Source: Serpula lacrymans var. lacrymans S7.9
Taxonomy: Eukaryota; Basidiomycota; Agaricomycetes; Boletales; Serpulaceae
Assembly: GCF_000218685.1 (NCBI RefSeq)
Contig: NW_006763305.1
Span: 838,039-902,038, forward strand
Length of the DNA stretch: 64,000 nt
Direction: 5' to 3'
Positions 47,886-58,137 of the stretch are shown one piece after another. The stretch's first letter is position 1. The number at the start of each line of letters is the position of its first letter. A program made the position numbers and the translations under genes. The notes below the pieces were generated by a model, which made no database searches, had not been told where the DNA came from, and saw only the letters and a program-made list of their open reading frames with translations.

Positions 47886-48180
47886 ATAAGACTCGTGTCC
47901 TCATGAGTCCGGATGTGGCACTCTGGAACTTGTTACTAATCCAATCAAAAAGCATTGGAGGTTTAGAAGTGGCGGTGTAGTTTTCGTAAGGACGGAAGTG
48001 AAGAGAAGCGGTAATAATCCGAGGGGCGGCTGGATTTGTTTTGTGGAAAGCGGCGAGTAAATTAGCGACATGTGTAAGATTGGTGTCGGGTTCCCAAGTG
48101 CGTTTGGAGACTGGATAACCATGCCAGTGAATTAGGTAATCGAGCTTACTACCTTTCAGTTTAGGATCGAGATGGTCTAG
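47884..48180 (-). pseudogene. Integrase C-terminal chromodomain of element A (5' truncated)
   Basis: An open frame LDHLDPKLKGSKLDYLIHWH, GYPVSKRTWEPDTNLTHVAN, LLAAFHKTNPAAPRIITA to the stop TAA at 47884-47886. The spacing of YLIHWHGYP, TWEP and NL is that of the chromovirus chromodomain (YLVKWKGY..TWEP..NL). It is joined at about 48180 to the gag of element B, so the integrase core that should precede it is lost. Confidence 0.85.
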
Positions 48181-49171
48181 CTGACTGGTTCATGAAAGTG
48201 GGAAGACGAAGTATAAGTCGAGCATCAGTGTCAAGTTTGATAGCACGATAGTAGAGCAGAGGATAGTTAGGATCTTCAATTGTCATAGAACCCAACTTCT
48301 TGATAAGGGTTTCTACTTCATCCTGTTTGACAGCAGTGTGCTCTTCTTCGTCTAAAGAGTGAAGGGTTTTCTTCGACTTGGAAGGACTCAACAACTTTCT
48401 CTCTTTCTCTGTCTCAGAGGTGCGCTTTTTTTCTTTCTTCTGCTTGGTGGTTTTCCTGATATAACGAGGTGGTTCTTCCTCTTTGTCAGAGTCAGAAGAA
48501 TCGTCCGAAGAACTGGAAGAGTTTTCTGAATCCGAGTCTGAATCCGAATCATCAGAGTCAAAATCTTCATCATCAAAGCGATCTCTGCGAAGGACATGCT
48601 CTACAGCCTTGACAACATCATCAAAGACAAAAGGCTGGGAGAGATCAAGGGTAGGATCCCTCTGTAAAAGTCTGTTTTCAACGCGATGACGAAGGGTTTT
48701 GGGTAGTCCTTTCCAGAAGAAGCGATTGAATACGTCCTGAGTGATTTTGGATTTGGCAAGAAGCCATCCTCCAACACGAACATACTTCCTCATGTAGCTC
48801 TTGAAATCGTCCAGAGAGCCCATTTTCTTCTTGTGCGAAGCATCGACCAGCTGTTTAAGATGATGCTCTTTAAATTTGGCCTCTGCTTTTGCAGCATCAA
48901 AGTACTGGAGAATTTCGTCTTTGAGACTGTTCCATGAGGGCGTAATGAAGTGCTTCATTCCTTCAATAATTTCGCGAACATATGTGGAGCAGTATTGGAG
49001 AATGCTTGAGCATTTTTCATCGTCAGCAGTGACATTGTTTGCATGACAGATGCACTCATAGTGGAGAACAAAATCCCTGACACGAGTATAGTCTCCCTTG
49101 AACTTCTTAGGAGCATAACGAGTGCCAGGAATTGGCATAGTGATGACTGAGAGAGTAGTAGGTTGATTCAT
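48181..49171 (-). pseudogene. Gag of element B (3' truncated at a recombination junction)
   Basis: ATG 49171: MNQPTTLSVITMPIPGTRYA, then the gag core KKFKGDYTRVRDFVLHYECI, SSILQYCSTYVREIIEGMKH, SLKDEILQYFDAAKAEAKFK and FWKGLPKTLRHRVENRLL. A strongly acidic Asp/Ser tract (residues about 190-225) and a basic Lys/Arg tract follow, then VETLIKKLGSMTIEDPNYPL. It is open for about 330 codons without a stop. It is read from LTR-B copy 1 as 5' LTR, with a 195-bp leader. No zinc knuckle is reached before the junction with element A sequence near 48180. Confidence 0.78.
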
Positions 49172-49366
49172 AGTGAAAAGTATAGGGGGTAAACGCGAAG
49201 CTTGCTGAGTAGAAGCTGGTACAGAAATTGAGTTACTGGAAGAGAGGGATGGGACAGATAAAGCGGTGGGTGAGATAGAAGGTGTAGATGATAAATTAGA
49301 CAGTGATGGCGATGAAATGGTTGGTATTTAGCTTGAAGGAAACCACCCCTCGCGGTGGGCTCTAAT

Positions 49367-51185
49367 TGTCGATGATGAGAACTGCAGTTAGAAAACCACA
49401 CACAAAACAAACTAACACACAATCCTCCCAGATTCCACGGAACTTGTTTATGGGCTTTTCCTCCTAGAACAGTGGAGTGGTCTGGTTGTTCGTGGGGTGG
49501 TACGTATAAAGATCCTTCAAAGTAAAACCCAGAGGTGTATGAGTGTGGGTTTTGAGGAGGAGGGATAGTTGATTTTATAGAAGGATAGGGGCTTTGTGAT
49601 GAGTATAGACAAGCACTACCTTGCTAATCATAGCACAAGGTAGGTTTGAGAACGACGAGGATGACGAGGTGACGAGGTTCCCAGTGATAGCAGGCTCCTG
49701 ACGCACAAACTGTAGTGCTCAGAAGGACTCTAATCGAAGGGGATGACAATCACTTTCAAAAAGTGACGAGTGATGATGACAGCAGTTAACAGTGGTAGAA
49801 GTGGGAAGTGTTGTGACCACACTGGATCACAAGTAGTAGAGTAGTGAACTTGAGAGTAGAGAAGAAGTCTGGATTGGATTACTTGTTGTTGTTTTTTTTT
49901 ACAAGGTAAAATACAGGGGTTTATATAGTAAAAGAAAAGTAGGCTATGCATAGTATAGCTGTGCAAAAAGGATGAGAAAGAATATGAAGGAAGGAATGTA
50001 CGCTGACAAATCCTGCGTAGGTAGTACAGGATAAGATTGTCAAAAAAAGGAAAAGAAAGGGATAGAACAATAAATGCTGTGAGTAATGTCACAGGTTTGT
50101 ACAGCCATAAAGTAAAGTCCAATAGCAAAAGGAGAGCAGGAAAATCATGATGTCATGGGAAGATGCAGTAAAAAAAAGTGCAAGTCAAAACACTATCAGT
50201 ATCAACACAGTTCCTTTATTGTCAGTCAGGCATTCTAAAAAAATATGTGTCCATAAAAATGATTCAAAAATCAAAAATAATCGCACTGTAAATGAATGTT
50301 CTGCTGAAGAAAAAGAAACTGGAGCCACCGGTCCACCACCTAGTCCAAATCTGACAGTTCCATGGCCTTACCAATGGACTGGTTGTGTTGGACCACCTGA
50401 TCAAACGAGGGAGGGAGAGGAGTAGTTCCAATTTGGAACAAGTGAGTCCCAGGCAGTGTGTGGTAGGTGTAGCTGTAGCGAAGACGATGGACAAATGATA
50501 AGTGTACCCAAGTGAATGGGACAGCGATGAACATGGGCGACGCAAGGGGATGAACCTTCTCCAGCTCAAAAACTACCCACCCACGCTCCAACCAGGCGAG
50601 ACGAGCGACTGATGTTTTGATAGTATATGATGGCAGATCGATGTCATGAAGATGGACCTGTTGCCCTATTTGGACCGGCCACCGGGGCTTTGCTGATATC
50701 AGCAGTGGCACATGGTAGTCAACGGATCGGCGACGGAAGCGGATAGGAAGTGGTGACATCACATATGGTGGGGGAGCAAAGAAGATGAGGAGGAGGAGAC
50801 TGGAGGTGACGAAGAGGTGGATTAGAATGGGGATCCAGAAACAACCATTGGGTGAGAATAAAAAGGAGAGGAAGGGGCCCATGGTGGGGCTAGGCAAAGG
50901 AAGGGGAGTAAGGGAAACGATGAAGGCGAGGGCGCAATGCAATGTGTAGCCAGTGGCGACGCAAAAATTTGCCAAAATGCCAAAACACGGAAAGTACCAA
51001 ATGGAAAGCACCGCGACTGGATTGCCTAATAGAGGTGGTGCTGATCAGCCACAAGTTCGAAAAGGGCAATATTAATTACTATTCCACATGGCACTGTGCC
51101 TGTGTGGCGCAAAGGCGAGTCTTTTTGAATATTCACTTCGTTATTGACACCTGTCCATGCTACCAATCAACTTTGGTGCATGACA
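49367..51185 (-). mobile_element. LTR-B copy 1, 5' LTR of element B
   Basis: 1819 bp from TGTCATGCACC (minus, 51185) to CATCATCGACA (49367). Inserted in the integrase zinc finger of element A: the frame GCESCQR ends exactly at the LTR. Leader bases after it include TAGAGCCCACCGCGAGG, a GC-rich candidate primer site. The matching 3' LTR-B and its TSD are missing, consistent with the deletion at 48.18 kb. Confidence 0.88.
50340..50882 (-). CDS. ORF inside LTR-B copy 1, 180 aa, two hydrophobic segments
   Basis: The same frame as in LTR-B copy 0, open over its full length and ending SIGKAMELSDLD. By eye fewer than ten residues differ between the two 180-aa products, for example VHRLRY for VHHLRY and HLFQIG for HSFQIG. 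It lies in U3 in sense direction, upstream of the LTR TATA box. Function unknown; may be non-coding in reality. Confidence 0.4.
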   Translation of the reverse strand: MGPFLSFLFSPNGCFWIPILIHLFVTSSLLLLIFFAPPPYVMSPLPIRFRRRSVDYHVPLLISAKPRWPVQIGQQVHLHDIDLPSYTIKTSVARLAWLERGWVVFELEKVHPLASPMFIAVPFTWVHLSFVHRLRYSYTYHTLPGTHLFQIGTTPLPPSFDQVVQHNQSIGKAMELSDLD

Positions 51186-54100
51186 GCGTTGACAACTCTC
51201 GCATCCTCGTACATATCGTCTGATATCTGTACGAAGACTTGGCCACCAGAGCTCTCGGTTTACTCGTTCAAACATTGTTCTTTCTCCTGGGTGTCCAGCC
51301 AGGGCTTTGTCGTGATGATCTTTCAATATTCGCGCCCGTAATTTGTGGTTTCGGGGAACGTATACGCGGTCAGCTAATGGGATTGGGTAGGAACTCGTTG
51401 CGGACTCTCTCTTGATCCAGACGATCCTATCCTTCATCTTCCAGGTATCCGGCTTCTCTTTCAAGTTCTTCTTTACTACGTCGTCTTGTTTCTGGAAGCT
51501 TTGACGTATATCTGGTAGGTATCCTTCGTTGTTGTCAAGTACTTCAAAATGTACGTCTGGGAGAAGTGTCTGATTCTCGTTATCGTTTGTGCCTTTAGGA
51601 TGATCGATTCGTCTACTTAACAGGTCGGGCTTCGTATTTTGATTTCCTTTGACGTGTTCCATTTTAAAATTATAATCTGCAAGCTGGGATGACCATCGAG
51701 CTTGGCGTCGATTATATTTCTGAGGTTGACGGAAGTAGAGGAGGTTTTGGTGATCTGTGAAGATGGTGAAGGGGTGTTTCAATCCTACAAGGTGATGTTG
51801 CCATTCATCTAGCGCCGTCATGACTGCGAGCATCTCTTTATTGTAAATTTCATAGTTTTGTTCTGCAGGGGTAAGAGCTTTCGAGAGGAATGCTATGGGT
51901 CTGAATTTATCATTTTGTTTCTGGGATAGGACGGCTCCTACAGCGAAGTCAGAGGCGTCGGTTTCTAGTTTGAACAGGTCGTTGTCGTTTGGTATAGTGA
52001 GGGTGGGAGCAGTAGTAAGCGTTTTCTTCAATGTTTCAAAGGATGTCTCTTGTTCGTCTTTCCAGGTCCAGTCCACTTTTCCGGTGAGCACAGTGAGTGG
52101 TTTCGCGATTCGTCCGTAGTCTTTGACAAATTGTCGATAGAAGTTGGAGAACCCTAAGAATGATTGGAGTTCTCTTTTATTCTTTGGTGCGGGCCAGTCA
52201 GCAACCGCTGCGACTTTTAACGGATCCATACGGATAGTGTCTTTGGAGATGATTATGCCTAAGTACTCGACTTCCTGTTTCTCGAATTCGCACTTCTCTG
52301 GTTTAAGATACAACTGGTTTTGTTGCAGGATACGGAGGACTTTGGTGACTATTTGGCGATGTTCTTCGAGTGTTTCCGTGAAGATCATGATATCGTCTAA
52401 ATATACAATAGCTTTTCCTTCCGTGATCAGTTCTCTTAGGAGGTGGTCCATCATGGTCTGGAAGGTTGCTGGCGAGTTGGTAAGTCCGAAAAACATGACA
52501 AGGGGTTCAAACAGGCCGCGATTGGTCCTGAAAGCGGCCTTGTGTTCGTCTCCTTCTTGGATTCGGACATTGTTGTATCCCCATCGTACGTCTAGTTTCG
52601 TGAAGTAATTGGCACCTTTGAGTTTATCGATGAGTTCGGATATGAGGGGGAGGGTGTAGCGATTCTTTATGGTAAGCTCATTCAGCTTGCAATAGTCTTG
52701 GACAGGGCGTAATGAACCATCTTTCTTTTTGATAAAGAAGAATGGTGATGCGTAAGGTGATTTGGATACTCGAATCCGTCCACTTGTTAGGTTCTCGTTA
52801 AGGAATTCGTCTAGATGGTGTTGTTCGTCTCGGCTAAGAGGATATGTTTTGCAGTCAAGACCATTAGCCTCAGGTATTAACTCAATTGCATGGTCCCAAG
52901 GACATTTTGGGGGAAGTTTGTCAAATGATTCTTTGGTGAAGACAGGTTCAAATTCACGGTAGATTGGAGGAACGACATCTCGGAAAGTGAGCTTTGACTT
53001 TGCCTTTTCGGAGGATTCAGCAATTTGTTGACTTTTAGTGGCAAAAGCATTCAATTCTAGCTGTGTTATCTCCATGATTCGTGTTTCAAGATCGACGGCT
53101 AGAACTTTATCCCCTTCTTCAGGATGATACTCCGGATCATCGGCAGGGAAGGTAATCTTGTTGGTCCGCCAATCAATTGTTGGATTCGTCAGTATCAACC
53201 AGTCGTATCCAAGCAGTATGCGTGGTGAAAGTAGGGATGCTACGATAACATCTATCAAATGTTCTTTCCCTTTCACATTGATGTGAAAAGTGTGAGGCAA
53301 CGATAAACTATAACAAAAACTAAACCTGTCTCCTTCTGCACTTGCAGGGAGTAAGGGTTCAATGAGCTTGGGGTCGACAGACGCTAGTAAATATAGCGAG
53401 TAGAGGACTTTGAGAGGTAAGCTTCAAAGGTTCTTGTTGAGGAGTAAAGCGGGTAAATTCAGTAATAGAAACCTAAGGAGCCATACATGAATAGGTACGG
53501 CTTTATATAGGGAACTGTCCGTTCCTCAGACCGAAAGGAGAATATACAAAAAGTGGTCTGAGGAATTAATCAATCAATAAGAAAAAGGGAGAGTAACTAT
53601 TGTACGACTTCTGACTTGATTAATCAGCAGGTGAGAGACTTGTACTAATAATAGAAGATTGTCACGCGTGGTCAGGAACCGTATCCTCATGATGAGGTAC
53701 GATTCTAGATAAGGCATTATTAGTATTACCAGGCTTTACTGGGGCTTGGAGCTGGTTGGCGAGATGCCTACTACCAGTCCCTACCCAGTGTGCTGGCTGG
53801 CTGGGAGCGATGCCCAGTCTCTGATCTGTGATATAAAATGGTAGCGATGGTTAAGAAAGCCTGTGAGGGCTATGAGAAGTAGAACTGCAAACGATACCTC
53901 TAGCCCTAGAGCCAGAGGTGTAATGGGAAAAGTGTTCGAGAACCAAGACATAGCAAAGATAAGGAAATAATAAAACGGTCCTTACAAAGAGTGACATAGT
54001 GTGTTACTTTCTGGGATTGACCATCGGCTCCTGCGGCGTCAAGAGGGACGGGCAGAGGCGTAGTATTGAGGGTGTACTTGTCAACCAGGCTTCGATCAAT

Positions 54101-54511
54101 AACTGAGTTGGTGCAACCAGAGTCGATAAGGGTTGGGACGGTGAATGTCTGTCTGTCGTCTATGGTAGTGACTTGAGAAATGACATGGAGGCTTCGTTTT
54201 GATGTGGGGTTGTGCGGCGAGGTGGAAGCATGGATGTGTTCTACAATATTCTCTTCGTCGTGGTTCTTTAGCATCTGTATCGCTTGCAGGGTGATATGCT
54301 CGTAGTGATCTTTATGGGCCCAGTTTCGTAACAGAGCTCTTGCTTTTTCTGGTTTCTGGTCTTTGATTCGTCTGGCCAACCATTCCAGTGAATGTGGCTT
54401 TGCGTAGGTTTCGGTTACAGCACGTAGATGTTGATCAACTCGTTTCATTGCAGTCATTGGTAATGTACGAGGGTTAAGTACAACATTACGGGTCAGAGAG
54501 TCCGTGCTCAC
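51186..54511 (-). pseudogene. Pol of element A: protease, RT, RNase H, truncated integrase
   Basis: Begins in a frame shifted by -1 relative to gag around 54511, overlapping its stop, as in Gypsy elements using frameshifting. The protease has TLIDSGCTNSVIDRSLVDKY (DSG) and is cut after KVTHYVTL by solo LTR-C. It resumes HINVKGKEHLIDVIVASLLS in the same frame once the LTR and one TSD copy are set aside. The RT has RPVQDYCKLNELTIKNRYTL, FGLTNSPATFQTMMDHLL and YLDDIMIF. RNase H has KLETDASDFAVGAVLSQ and FTIFTDHQNLLYF. The integrase N-terminal zinc finger HHDKALAGHPGERTMFE to GCESCQR is complete up to its second CxxC Cys, where LTR-B enters. The rest is displaced or lost. Confidence 0.9.
53291..53986 (-). 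mobile_element. Solo LTR-C in the protease of element A
   Basis: 696 bp, TGTGAGGCAACG to CGGTCCTTACA on plus. Flanks AAAAG (53286-53290) and AAGAG (53987-53991) match at 4 of 5 bases. Its ends and internal blocks resemble LTR-A distantly (GGCAAC near one end; TCTTGGTTCTC; a similar TATA region), so it is a related family. Removing LTR plus one TSD joins VTHYVTL to HINVKGK in frame. Confidence 0.88.
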
Positions 54512-55761
54512 TCCTGACCTTTCTGAAAATCCTTTGGGGGCGCTTCAATTTCTTTTAATGACGATGTAGTGGGAGTGTCTTTGGTTTCCTCCGTTTCCAT
54601 ATATTGTATTGCCATCTTTCCATGTGGGCAATTTCTAGCAATGTGGCCTCGTTCGCCACAGTTGTAACAAGTAACATTCAGGTTGGGCCGATGTTGTCTC
54701 TGCGTGTTGGAACTCCCAATCTCCATAGGTACACCTGATCCTCCAAACGTTCCTGCTGTGTTTGGATGGACTGCATTCTGGGGAGGTGGTCTATGTGATA
54801 GAGTATAATACGGTCGTTGTTGGATATATCGTGGTCTTCGCGTCTCTGTTCGCGGTACTGTTTGTCGATGCTGTGGTGGGGGGTAGTCTTGGTTCTGCTG
54901 ATAACGCGGTTGATATCGTTGGTACTGAGTTGGCAGCCTCTGTTGAGGGGGTTTATCTCTCCTCCTTTCTAGATTAAGTTCTTTGTTTCGCTGTTCCCAT
55001 TTCCTCGCTGCTGCCTTCCATTCTAAGTACGTGGTGGGTAGGTTTTCCTGTTGCGAGATACGATCACGAAGGAACTGAGAGAGGTTGCGGCGAAGGATAC
55101 TGTGAATGAATAGATAACTTTCATCTGCGTCTGGTGGTAACCCTGCTTCCATAAGTTTGGATTCGAGTCCTCCAAAGTATGCATCTACCGTCATTTCTCG
55201 CTGTTCGTAGTTATGAAGGGCAATCTCTGCTTTCAACTTGAGATGGGGATCCAGGAATTCGTTATCTAATTCCTTGATGAATTCAGAGATAGTTCCCCAG
55301 TTCCGTGGTGCAAATAGGTCTCCTAGTACTGCAGTTTTGTTGTTGAAATTCGCCTTCCATGTGTGACAGGCGTCATTGGCTTTATCAGACGAGATTCAGG
55401 ATAACGCGAAGAGGATTTTGGAGGAGTTGTTTTGGAAACTTCTGGGGTAGGCGAAAAAGTAGTTTGCCAGGGCGTTCTTCCAATCAACATATGTTTCCTT
55501 TTTACCGATGAATTCGAACGGAGGAGTGGCAAGGACAGCTTTGCTACCTTGATTCGTTTCGTCGGCTATTGCTGCCGCTAGATCAGGTTCAAGGTCTAAA
55601 GATTCCTGATCGAACCAATCGTCGGGTTGGTTTTCGGGTTCTGGAGTTGGAGGTGGGGGAGGAAAGTTTTCCGGTCCTGCTGATTGATACAGATCGTCGG
55701 GTTCTAGAGCTTCCGCAGCAGCTCCTAGAGATTGTGGGGGAGGTGTGTCAGGAGTGACCAA
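54508..55761 (-). pseudogene. Gag of element A (one internal stop)
   Basis: An open frame starting MVTPDTPPPQSLGAAAEALE at 55761, with a Pro/Glu-rich N-terminus, then FEFIGKKETYVDWKNALANY. A single TGA after KILFALS (about 55396) breaks it. The same frame resumes DKANDACHTWKANFNNKTAV, LFAPRNWGTISEFIKELDNE, MTVDAYFGGLESKLMEAGLP and WEQRNKELNLERRRD. A Gln/Pro/Tyr-rich region leads to the zinc knuckle CYNCGERGHIARNC (about 54645-54685). The stop is at 54508-54510. The overlap with the pol frame suggests -1 frameshifting. Confidence 0.85.
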
Positions 55762-57390
55762 AGGATGGGGTTCTCGATAGGGCTCCAGTTTTTAACGGGT
55801 TAGATAACGGGTTTTTAGATAACAAGTCTTTCTAGATAACGAGTCCCTTTTTTATTTACTCAAAGTCTGGGTCAAACATAAAGTTACTAGGGAAGTCTCC
55901 TCCTTCTGCTTCTCGGGGCCTCCAGTATTCTACGCTTTGAGTAGACTCTTCACTTTCCGACTCAGTTTCGCTGCTAGATTCTCCTCCAAGTATATCTGTT
56001 AATGAACTTCCTATTTCTCATTCTATCCTTTCTGCGCAAGGTGCAAAAAGCTGTTCAACCGACGGGATGAGCGGTGTCTCTCCTCTTCGACCTTGGTAGG
56101 TGTAAGAGTACTGCGAATAGATACGAGTTTGTGGGCTATGGTTAATAACGGCCCAGAAATTGCTTTGGAGAACTGTAACAATAAAACGTTTGGGGTGATC
56201 AGATTGTTGGTTAACAACAAATGGGGTGAGGATTTCTAGGATCCAGTAATATTTGTCGACATATTCTGAAATGTGTCGAATATTGTCGATTTCGGTCGTG
56301 TAATCTTCTCCGTCACGGGATTTCCTCTGAGCAGTTGCGATGAGCTGATCAAATCGTGCTAACGCAGCAACAACTGATCTTGGACTTCAGGGAGGTAGAG
56401 AGTTCAGCGAAGTCGTGTCAGATATTGGACAATAGAGAGGTGGTCCAGATGATTGCCAATGCAGAAGTACTGGATAGGTTGGTAACTGACAGGAGAGGCG
56501 GAGTAGGTGTCGTAGTAGTCAGATGTAAAAAATGAGGACGGGATATCGTAGGTGGGTTCTTCGTGAGGCCTCTTCCTTAACACAATGCCGCAAAGCAAGG
56601 TGTGTTCGAAGTCGTAAGGGAGGAGGCGACTGGGTATGTCTGGAAAGGAAAGAGGGCGGATTCGATAAAGGTCGAGGAGATCTGGAATGTGGCTCTGCGA
56701 AATAAGTTGCAGGTTTCGTTCTTGTACGTTGGCTACTCCCTTCAAAAGCTTAACCCTCTGAGTGTTCTCGTAACTCGGGTGTACTAGGCTCTCGAAGTAG
56801 TTTATCAACGGAATTTGTTCGTGCCGCAGGGATATGAAGATTAAAAGTTCTCTCTGTGCTCTGTCGGAGACGTTGGAGTACCTCCTCGAGACTGCGAGAA
56901 TTTCTCCTACAGATGGCGGAATGGTAAAAAATGGATTGGGTGAGAGCGAGTGCATCCTTTATGTCAAGGATGATTTCCTCGATCGGATCAATTGGAGAAG
57001 ACGAAGCAGAGGAGTCTTGATACAACTCAGTGATCTGTTCGACCGTTCCTTCCGCGTCTGGAGTACGGGCTTTGGTAGGGATGGGGAGGACCGGGAGCGG
57101 TTTGTTGAGGGCTGCGAGGAAATCTCTCTGGTGTCTGCGGTCCGCGTCTGATACCCACTCTTCTGAGAGCTGTTGGGATGTAGACACGATGGAGGTATAC
57201 GACATCGCTGACGAGTCCGGTTTGTAGGTATCTGATAATAGCAAAGAACGCAAAGATTTGGACGAGAGCGGTGATGGTAGAGAAGGCGTCCAGTTTGAGA
57301 AGACTGAATGACAATAGGTGTAGTGTTGTGGATAGTAAGAGGTCGATGACGATAGTGAGGAGAGGGGTAGGGATGATAGCCATGTGGAGA
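55762..57390 (-). pseudogene. Unidentified reading frame between 5' LTR and gag of element A
   Basis: About 1.5 kb upstream of gag reads as one degraded protein in three successive frames. ATG 57383 gives MAIIPTPLLTIVIDLLLSTT and LVQIFAFFAIIRYLQTG, two likely membrane helices. Then (frame of 57253) SYTSIVSTSQQLSEEWVSDA, QRDFLAALNKPLPVLPIPTK and EILDIKDALAL-like helical sequence. Then (frame of 56955) EQIPLINYFESLVHPSYENT, LDLYRIRPLSFPDIPSRLLP and YQPIQYFCIGNHLDHLSIVQ. Finally, past stops, TTEIDNIRHISEYVDKYYWI to about 56020. I recognise no family. A gene upstream of gag is not part of the usual Gypsy plan. It could be an element gene, a captured host gene or the remnant of a nested insertion. 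Confidence 0.5.
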
Positions 57391-57498
57391 AGGTGATGAT
57401 GAAGGTTTAGACCAGTGCAGTGGCAACGACAGTCTTTTTCAGGGTGTAAGGAAATGGTTTTCCAAAGAGGGGCTCTGGAAAAGGATTCAAAGGAGGTG

Positions 57499-57509
57499 AG
57501 TTCAATATT
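57499..57509 (-). promoter_or_regulatory. Self-complementary primer-binding site of element A
   Basis: On minus AATATTGAACT begins one base after the 5' LTR. It is the exact reverse complement of AGTTCAATATT at 57630-57640 in the LTR, which lies 36 nt after TATATAAA (57669-57676), where transcription should start. The layout is that of Tf1/sushi elements, which prime with the first 11 nt of their own RNA. No tRNA-like CCA-complementary start is present. Confidence 0.7.
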
Positions 57510-57510
57510 T

Positions 57511-58137
57511 TGTCAGGCAACAAATACAAAGCTATATAACAAAGCCCAATGCCTGGTCAAGTCCTTGCTGGAAGGCGGTGAATCAGGGTATGAGAATGAA
57601 GAGTATTGGTATGAGCGCAAATCCAAACTAATATTGAACTAGAGAACAATACATCGAGTATGTACCTCTTTATATAGTGAACAGCGATGGTCAGACCGAG
57701 AAAGGGAAGAACTGAGAAAGTGGTCTGACCAGCTAGCTAACCAATAAGAAAAAAGGAGAAGGTGGTCCGATCTATCGTATTTACTAATCGTATGAGAAAA
57801 CCTATTGGTAAGGGATGTGCGATTGGCTGTATCAGTAAGCCCATGAGAAGGCGCTGACTCACAACCTTCTTCGCTTATCAATATTCCTCCAAAGTATTCC
57901 CAGACATAGCACTGGATCGTTGCTATGTCATCTGGATATCTTCTCGAGGGTCGACAACAAGTTTACCTCGTTGTAGGTACGATAGAACGTGAGTGTGAAG
58001 AGAGAATAAGAAGAAAAATGATAAAAGTAATAAGACACCTGCTGTAATCTCTAGTCCAAGGGCAAGAGGAGTGACGGGGATCGAGTCTGCTAACCACGAC
58101 ATGACGGGAATGCGATAAGAAAAATCAATTCCTCACA
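57511..58137 (-). mobile_element. 5' LTR of element A
   Basis: 627 bp; TG..CA ends; TATATAAA on minus at 57669-57676 with the presumed start site at about 57640. Flanked on the outside by TSD CTGTG. It pairs with 47245-47871. Confidence 0.92.

Larger units (their letters stand above)
47245..58137 (-). mobile_element. Element A: Gypsy-type chromovirus, 10.9 kb with nested insertions
   Basis: Bounded by two 627-bp LTRs and by identical 5-bp direct repeats CTGTG at 47240-47244 and 58138-58142. Read on minus: 5' LTR (57511-58137), PBS (57499-57509), a degraded upstream reading frame (55.9-57.4 kb), gag, protease, RT, RNase H and the start of integrase. Element B material then intervenes (48.18-51.19 kb), followed by the chromodomain tail, a polypurine tract and the 3' LTR (47245-47871). 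Solo LTR-C sits in the protease-RT junction. It cannot move on its own: gag has an internal stop, pol is interrupted, and the integrase core is missing. The chromodomain, by family, guides insertion to marked chromatin. Confidence 0.9.

Noticed and set aside
47245..51185. LTR-B, gag-B, chromodomain and LTR-A as one element
   Set aside because: The two LTRs are unrelated, and the TSD of LTR-A pairs with the LTR at 58137 instead.
51895..52608. Plus-strand ORFs across the RT/RNase H region
   Set aside because: They are antisense shadows of the clearly coding minus-strand pol frame.
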